Assembly: GCA_904066235.2 (NCBI GenBank)
Contig: CAJFCV020000005.1
Coordinates: forward strand, 7,063,501 to 7,127,500
Reading direction: 5' to 3'
DNA length: 64,000 bases
Source of the DNA: Bursaphelenchus xylophilus
Taxonomy: Eukaryota > Nematoda > Chromadorea > Rhabditida > Aphelenchoididae
Both the position numbers and the translations under genes were made by a program. A model generated the notes under the pieces. The model was not told the DNA's origin, did not search any database, and saw only the letters and a list, made by a program, of their open reading frames with translations. Below are positions 57,686 to 64,000 of this stretch, one piece after another (the first letter of the stretch is position 1; each line of letters opens with the position of its first letter).

Positions 57686-59644
57686 TCACCTGGCTTCTTC
57701 GTAGGTTGGCGGTGCCGGCTCGACCCTCTCTGTGTAGATACTGGCACTGGCAACAGATGTCCAGACGGGTTGGCGGACTCGCCGTCTCCTTCGTCGAGAC
57801 TGTGGCGGGGGTTTACCGACAATGACGAATTTAACTAGTACGAAGAAGATGGCCACCAGAATGGCCAGAACTCCAGCGCCGACCAGACCCCAAGAAAGTG
57901 CCTGAAATCGATTAATCTAATCTTTTTCGTGCCTTGGAAGTGATGGATGGACGAATGAACTTGTAGATAAAGTCTTCTGCTTTATGCTTTAATTAGTCTG
58001 CTCCTCCTGGCAATGCTTGAAACATGTGATTGGAAAGAATTTCGTTTGGGAATTTCAACACCTGACCTCTCGATTTTGGAGCCAATTTAATGAAAAAACT
58101 TCTCTCTCGTCCGTTACAATTGAACTTTTGATTCGAAAAGCAATTGAAAAGGTGAAATGAATTTAAATACTACAGTAGTCATCAATTCTGCAAACCCAAC
58201 AAATATTTTTTACTACTCAAACACGGCTTACAAAAACAGTTTACGTCATGAATTCAGAAAACTCGCCCATTCTAATCACAGCTGACTGATCTCGCACGAG
58301 CGATTTAATCGTGTTTCGAGGAAAGAAAAAGGTCAATTCGAGTTGAAATTCTGCAGATTGTAAAGGAAACTACACTAGAATCGCGGGAATTCCCATTACA
58401 AACCATTACAACTCGATTATTTGCTCTACAATTTAACTTTTTACATTTCAAACAATGTCTACCTAATGTTTTGAAGACCTCTGACGCCACCCAAGTTATT
58501 TGAGCTAGAGCTAAAGGTCGGGGCAAAGAGAGAAAGCTCCCGGAAATCATCTTCTTTACGTGGGGATGCAAAGGTTTCCGCCGTTCTTCTGTCTGAACGA
58601 CGTCTTCTGAATTTACATGACTTTTCGCAAACATCTCGAAGGTCTTTAAACCTCTTAAAAAATTAAATTCTTCCCAAATGTGAACACGGGACATAAATAT
58701 ATCTAATGTTATTTAATTTGATGACTTCGCAGAATACTTACAGTTCCATTCGAAATGAGAAACAAAAGTCCGAACCCAACCAACACGAGACCCACGGCGA
58801 AGGTGCAGATAGTCGTGTGAACGAACCTGTAAGTAACGATGATTGATGGTGTTGATGGGCAATTACAAAGCGTAATGTTACAACTACTTTGACAAGGATT
58901 GTCGCTCCTTTTTGTAATCTTTTTGCAGGTATTTTGAGATTTCCCAACTAAACGTAACATTCCAAAGAATGGGTCGAGGTGTCAAGTATTACATAACATA
59001 AAACAACTTAGTAACCATTTGGACATACTCTGGGATGTTGAGGGCATGACGTGGAAAGAAAATAGACATTGGAATGAGTAATAGTAAAGTGATTCGGCAT
59101 TAGGAAAGGTTCTTGAAATTGGGACAATAATCGGCTCAGAAAGGGGCTAAACCAGCGAATAACTGTGTTGAATGGGTATTTTAGTGCAAGCTGTTGGGTG
59201 TGGAGGCTATTGAAAAAATAAATACAACTTAATCGGATACCAAAAGAAAAAATGTAATGAGTTGTAACCAATTACAATAACCCTGGATATATGGGAGGTG
59301 CTTTATAAATTTCAGCGCGCTAGTCCATCCCAACCCCGCGGATTTAGTCCATAGTTAAAAGTTCACGAAAAAGGGGGAGGGGAGGAGGAGCCGACAGAGA
59401 AAGGCAGAAATTTTTACAAAGAGAGAAATTGCGCAACGTGATGTAAGATTGCGCAACTTTTAACTTTGGACTAAATCCGCAGGGTTCGGACGGACTAGCG
59501 CGCTGAAATTTATAAAGCACCTCCCATATATCTTTTTAATTGTAAATGAGTTTTAAGAACTCACCAGGAAAACGATCGAATCTCGTTTTTCAAATTCTGA
59601 TAACGAGCTTCCAAGTCCTCATGCCATTGTTTGAAGAGAGCCAT
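57686..59644 (-). CDS. Two-helix membrane protein with C-terminal PPTY motif
   Basis: Three exons, 59644-59565, 58826-58742 and 57901-57686, join exactly in phase (80, 85 and 216 nt) to give 126 aa. The N-terminal helix is amphipathic and polar (MALFKQWHEDLEARYQNL). Two transmembrane helices follow: ICTFAVGLVLVGFGLLFLIS and GLVGAGVLAILVAIFFVLVK. The cytoplasmic tail is strongly basic (QSRRRRRVRQ) and ends EPAPPTYEEAR, a canonical PPxY WW-binding motif near the C-terminus. I do not recognise the family. By analogy to other small PY-motif membrane proteins it might recruit a NEDD4-type ligase, but that is inference. The first intron contains a 245-bp MITE. Confidence 0.7.
59287..59531. mobile_element. 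245-bp palindromic MITE
   Basis: Inverted arms of about 75 bp: ATATATGGGAGGTGCTTTAT from 59287 and its complement ending at 59531, with AGCGCGCTAGTCC and GGACTAAATCC-type inner tracts also paired. The centre is G-rich on the left (GGGGGAGGGGAGGAGGAG). The TA-rich ends could hide a TA target duplication. It lies in intron 1 of the two-helix membrane protein gene. Family not identified. Confidence 0.75.
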
Positions 59645-60447
59645 CGTGTCATAAAGTCTGTAACGAATGAATAAAAAGTCAAGAACACATCAAGACGACA
59701 ATCCCTCCACTTTGAGCAAACAGAGAAAAAAGGTCATCAAAATCAGCGGATTCTTCGTATAACATCTGCTCTGCGTCGCCTTATGGCGCTAAGTTTATTT
59801 ATAACATTTATGGAAGAGTTTTCGACGTTTGATGCCTTTGTCTTCGAAAACAAACCTTTTCCTTTTTTACTGATAAGAAGACCGAAGAACCATGTTTACA
59901 AGGTTTTGTAAAGTAAAAAATTAACATAAAAACCTTTGAAGAAAAGTTTGGGGCACCAATATATACCTTGCAACATCAATTTATGACCTCTGAACTCCAT
60001 TCATATCACAAAATCATGTTGAAATATTGATATGACACATACACAAATATTATTAATGCTAATATATGAATATCATAATAATTTTTTCCCACGATAAATT
60101 ACTATACAGAGAGAAAATTGAAATAATATTTACTGAACTTGTCTTGCTCAAACAGTGCGAATTACGGTATTTCAATAAGTGAAACACTTGACTCGCCCGT
60201 GTCAACTCTCCTTCCCGCTTTATTTTTTCTGAAAGAATTTACCGGGATCTGAATTTATGATCATTGAGTTTCATGAAACAACTCGCATAAATAACGTTAC
60301 TTTATTCTTTTATAAAAATTTGCAATGTCGCAGGAGTTAGCCCCGCTCGCCCCAATGCGAGTCAGAAATGACTCTGTGGATTCTTCGATGGCCACCTGTA
60401 GGTTGTTTTTCCAATATTATTATTGAGATTTAGATATTGCTAAGCAG
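59645..60447. promoter_or_regulatory. Divergent intergenic region upstream of GTF3C3
   Basis: About 800 nt between head-to-head genes, AT-rich. It contains an ATG at 60326 that opens a short reading frame (MSQELAPLAPM) which I could not splice in phase to the next exon. Presumed promoters for both neighbours. Confidence 0.4.
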
Positions 60448-63400
60448 ATGGGAGATCCAGGACCCTCGGCGGCAAATCCAGACGACGAACACTTTAACAA
60501 ATTTATAAACAATGAGATTTCTTATGAAGAATATATGAAAGTTAGTGGAGGAACAGCTTTCGACGAAGACATTGCGACAACAAATCAGGTTGCGGACAGA
60601 GAGTTGATGCCTCCACCTAGCTCATCTCCGCCGAAGAAGGTATGCGTTAATTTTGAAAGGCTATTCTCAAAGTTTGCCTTGTCTTATCTACAGGGTGGGC
60701 CACTCGAAACGGGTAAGTTTTGTCCTTGGATTTCTCCGCGGAGACTCTGCCGATTTTCCCGAAATTTAGATTTTTCTGTAGCTGAGACCCGCCATTTTTA
60801 ACCGGTTGAATTTGAAAAAAATATATTTTGAATTGACCTTTCTGTGCCTTCCCAAAGTTTCGAAGAATTATTTTCGGGCCGAAACCGCTAAAACTTGAAA
60901 AATTTTTGGAATGATTTCGAAGACTTGGTCATTTTTCGAGTTTTTGGGTGAAATTTTCTAAGTTTTACCTCAGATAACCATAAAATATTGTCGTAAAAAC
61001 AATTTTATTTAACGACCTGATTATTAATATTTCTATCTGAGTTCGAAATGCCCATTTCTTCTCGCAGCACAAACTTGTAGGAGCTTTGAGAGTCATGAGA
61101 GTGTGAACAGCTCGAATTGCAGATCGTGAACATCGTCTATCTTTAATCGGGCTGGGCTCCAAGCTTCAATGGCTTGGAACTGGGGCTCGTTGCCAATTGT
61201 GTGGACTTTTGCAATCTTTTTGAATTTTTTTTTTTTTTTTTTTTTTTTTTGAATGTTCGTGCCCTAATGGTAATACAAACAACCCTCTTGTGGCTTTCAA
61301 CTTGCTTTAAACAAGTTTAAGGCGAGCACTAGCAACTTTTTACTCCGCGATTTCCCCCAAAAAAAGCCAAAAATTTTCCAAGTCCGAGAAAGTCAATTGA
61401 AAATCATTCCAAAAATTTTCCAAGTTTTAGCGGTTTCGGCTCGAAAATAATTCTTCAAAACTTTGGGAAGGCACAGAAAGGTCAATTCAAAATATATTTT
61501 TTTTCAAATTCAACCGGTTAAAAATGGCGGGTCTCAGCTACAGAAAAATCTAAATTTCGGGAAAATCGGCGGAGTCTCCGCGGAGAAATCCAAGGACAAA
61601 ACTTACCCGTTTCGAGTGGCCCACCCTGTATGATAGTTCAATATTTAGAGAAGTAAAAAAGCAAAACCAAAATCAGTGCCGGTAGAAGCTTTATTTTCCA
61701 ATGATGATCTCCCTCCAGAAGTCACAAATCACGTCAGGATTGATTCAGAATCAGGGGAATTTGTGTTCTCTGGAACTGTAAGAATCAAATATGATTTTGT
61801 ATACTTCAATGTTTAGATGCATGTTGCCCCGCAAAAAGAACTTAACGATGACGATGCTCCGGGACCATCGAAGGGGCCAAGAGCAAGAAGAACTAACAAG
61901 TTGGTGTATTTTTGATTTTTCATTATAAATTAAGGGCTATCGACGGTCTGATGGGACAAGCGAATGTTGCATGTGCGAATCAACGGTTTGAAGAAGCTTT
62001 ATCCTTACTGAAAGAAGCCATAAGACAGGAACCTCGAGATCCCGATCCATATCAACAAATGGCTGATATTTATTTGGACCTTGGAGATGAGATCAAAAGC
62101 CTCGAATTCCGGTTGCTGGCCTGTCACCTAAATCAACAACGAACCAATGCTGCTGAATGGGCTGAAGTTGGAGAAACCGCGGTCAGATTGGGGAGGATGG
62201 AAGTTGCTGCCGCTTGTTATGGGAATGGTAAATACTGTTGCCATTTTTATTACTTGTTTTTAGCTATTCGAAATGAACCGAGTAATTGGATTTACTATGA
62301 AAAACGAATTGAGCTCCTCGAAACCTTAGGCATCACCAAGTTTGCGATGAAAATACGACTTCAAGCCGCTCAATCGGTCGATTGTCAGACGTCGAATGTG
62401 GATTTTGATTGGATGCAAAAATTGATTCAAACAGTAAGTGTAATGTTTTTGATATGCTATTGTTGTTTAGGCGGCTGAGTATTACATCGACTGCTTGGAT
62501 GAGGAAAAAGCCACTGAAGCTCTAAAGATATTCTTGTTGAGATGCCATGAATTCGGAAGAATGGCTGATGTTCAACATTTGGCTTTACTCGGTAAGATTA
62601 TTTTTTGTTGATTTTTATGATTTTAGGTATGTGGATGGGCAGGAAGAAGTATGACGAGTGTGTGAAATCTGTTTTGGCGCTGTGTGCAGACATCAAAGCG
62701 CTTGATGCTGATGGAAAAACTTTTATAAAGGTAAAGATGGATGAACATTAAAAGAACGTTTTTTCAGATCACAGTAAGCCACAAAGGGTACACATTCACC
62801 CCAGCTGATTGTCTCAGCCAAATCCACGCAATCGAAGTCCCTGATACCTTCAACACTCTTATCCTGGCCAAATTAATTGTCTGTTTGCAACATCTCGGAT
62901 ACCTCAAACCCATTCCATCTTTGTTGGACGTTCTGTTGGCTCGCGCTGTTCATCAAGAAGATGAGATTGTTGCCTGTATTGAGATCGGAAAGACGTTCCA
63001 TCAACTGGAATACTTCAATAACGGTGTATTATTTATGGAAAGGCTAGTTCAAATGGACCTTTTTGCTCATCACCCGGAGGTTTTGCATCTCTGCGGTCTT
63101 TTCGAACAAGCAAGGAACAATTTGGATAAGGCGTTGGAGTATTATCGGGATGTCCTGGAGATTCAGCCGAACTTTGTCAACGCGCGGATCAATTTATCGA
63201 CCGTTTTACAAAAATTGGGACGATCTGAGGAAGCCCTGCAGGCATTAATGGATTATGATCTGGATTTGTGCACACAATTACCGGTATGTTGAGGAGATAT
63301 TACTTTTTTTGGACAAAATATTTTTTTAAATTTAGGACGAAAGGTTGTTAATCCGGCAAGCCGATGTTCTGAAGGGCCACAAACAAGTAGAACAATACAT

Positions 63401-64000
63401 CAGATGTCTGCGAATGTTACTCATCCCTTATTTTTACCCAATCTACAAGTTTCAAAACTTTACAAAAAGATCGAGGACAAAATTAGGTAATTTTTCTTCT
63501 ATTTGTATCGTATATATGACGCGAAAACCTTTTAACCTCACATATTTAAGTGCATTGTTCAACCCTCTACCGCACAATGATCGAAGCCATGAGAGGAACA
63601 CAGATCGAGCGTCTTATCAAACGTCTGGGGGCTATTGCTTATTCAGAAGAACGGCAAGACGGATCTCTCGGCCAAACAGAACTCCACGATTATTGTCTGA
63701 TGCTGGTTGAAGCTTTTCATGAGACTGGAAGGTACATAGAGATGGCTGAGATTGTTTATCTGGCGAATATGCAACCAGAACTACAGAAGTCAACCATTAC
63801 CACCTTCATGAACTTGGTCTTGTACTCATCTTTGAAGGCGAAACATTATGGAGTGGCCTTTGAATACCTCAGAAACCTCTATGCAAATATGCCGGTGGGT
63901 TTTTAGGCGATTAAAAAAGTGAATTTGACGTTTATTATTTTGTATCATGCATGATTATAGGCGAAAGTTCAAAAACTCGAATTTGAAGATAAAATAAACT
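60448..64000 (+). CDS. gtf3c3: GTF3C3 (TFIIIC TPR subunit), 3' end beyond window
   Basis: Exon 1 (60448-60639) encodes an acidic start (MGDPGPSAANPDDEHFNKFI). After the intron holding a mariner-like element, exons from 61657 continue SKKAKPKSVPVEALFSNDD and a basic run. Tetratricopeptide repeats then begin: QANVACANQRFEEALSLLKE, DPYQQMADIYLDLGDEIKSL and AAEWAEVGETAVRLGRMEVA. Later repeats include NLDKALEYYRDVLEIQPNFV and ARINLSTVLQKLGRSEEALQ, and the C-terminal MIEAMRGTQIERLIKRLGAI. Order matches TFIIIC102/Sfc4/Tfc4. Family role: scaffold of the tauA part of TFIIIC that recognises the A box and recruits TFIIIB for tRNA transcription. Truncated by the window edge. Start 60448 chosen because ATG 60326 does not join in phase. 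Confidence 0.88.
60691..61628. mobile_element. Tc1/mariner-like foldback element, 938 bp
   Basis: Ends are CAGGGTGGGCCACTCGAAAC (60691) and its complement ending CCACCCTG (61628). Both are flanked by TA (60689-60690 and 61629-61630), the Tc1/mariner target duplication. The inverted arms extend about 270 bp each, becoming less similar inward. The centre has a long poly-T run (about 61227-61250). No transposase ORF, so it is non-autonomous. It lies in the first intron of GTF3C3. Confidence 0.85.

Noticed and set aside
58305..58694. 129-aa ORF on the minus strand
   Set aside because: It lies in an intron of the two-helix membrane protein gene, has no recognisable motif and no splice or start context. 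Probably chance.
60326..60402. Upstream ATG (MSQELAPLAPM) as start of GTF3C3
   Set aside because: The only good donor leaves one extra base and the join to 60448 runs into a stop. ATG 60448 fits better.

Overview
The window is eukaryotic and almost certainly from a nematode. The genes are compact and intron-rich. Introns are often 33-50 nt and end in TTTTAG, TTTCAG or TTACAG. Some first ATGs sit directly behind a splice acceptor, as expected for spliced-leader trans-splicing. The best homologues I recognise are animal families with nematode counterparts (cky-1/NPAS4, tbc-20, hus-1, epg-4, fan-1, rps-16, ncx, GTF3C3). The loose acceptor consensus would fit a non-rhabditine nematode, but I cannot assign a species. 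Gene models were built by joining exons by eye; exact ends are less certain than gene identities.

Layout. 0-10 kb: a neprilysin-like (M13) membrane protein without its zinc-binding motif (+); tbc-20/TBC1D20 (-); a 75-aa membrane protein (+) whose intron holds a complete hus-1 gene (-); a ZP-domain cuticlin-like protein (+); an LC8 dynein light chain (+). 10-14 kb: a PGAP2-like gene (-) with a 1.8-kb foldback element in its last intron. 14-18.5 kb: a long gene-poor stretch. 18.5-26 kb: a small secreted orphan, an SLC22-type transporter and cky-1 (bHLH-PAS), the last with a second foldback element in an intron. 27-35 kb: a PPxY-bearing membrane protein (-), EI24/epg-4 (-), a very GC-rich hAT-like element, a COMM-domain protein (+), a divergent aquaporin (-) and NAA30 (+). 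35.6-40 kb: a Na+/Ca2+ exchanger (-), followed by about 4 kb of relatively GC-rich noncoding DNA. 44-51 kb: FAN1, RPS16 and an ARHGAP11A/RGA-3-like RhoGAP, all on the minus strand. 54-60 kb: a GSKIP-domain protein and a two-helix PPxY membrane protein (-), the latter with a small MITE in an intron. 60-64 kb: GTF3C3 (TFIIIC TPR subunit, +), interrupted by a Tc1/mariner-like foldback element and running off the right edge.

The genes are mostly unrelated housekeeping, membrane and regulatory functions, not one pathway. There are two DNA-damage genes (hus-1, fan-1), two membrane-traffic or autophagy genes (tbc-20, epg-4) and one Pol III factor (GTF3C3). The most unusual content is mobile. Two unrelated foldback elements each carry, in both arms, a tRNA-derived sequence with A and B boxes pointing inward. 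Three further inverted-repeat elements have mariner-like, hAT-like or unclassified ends. Four of the five lie inside introns.
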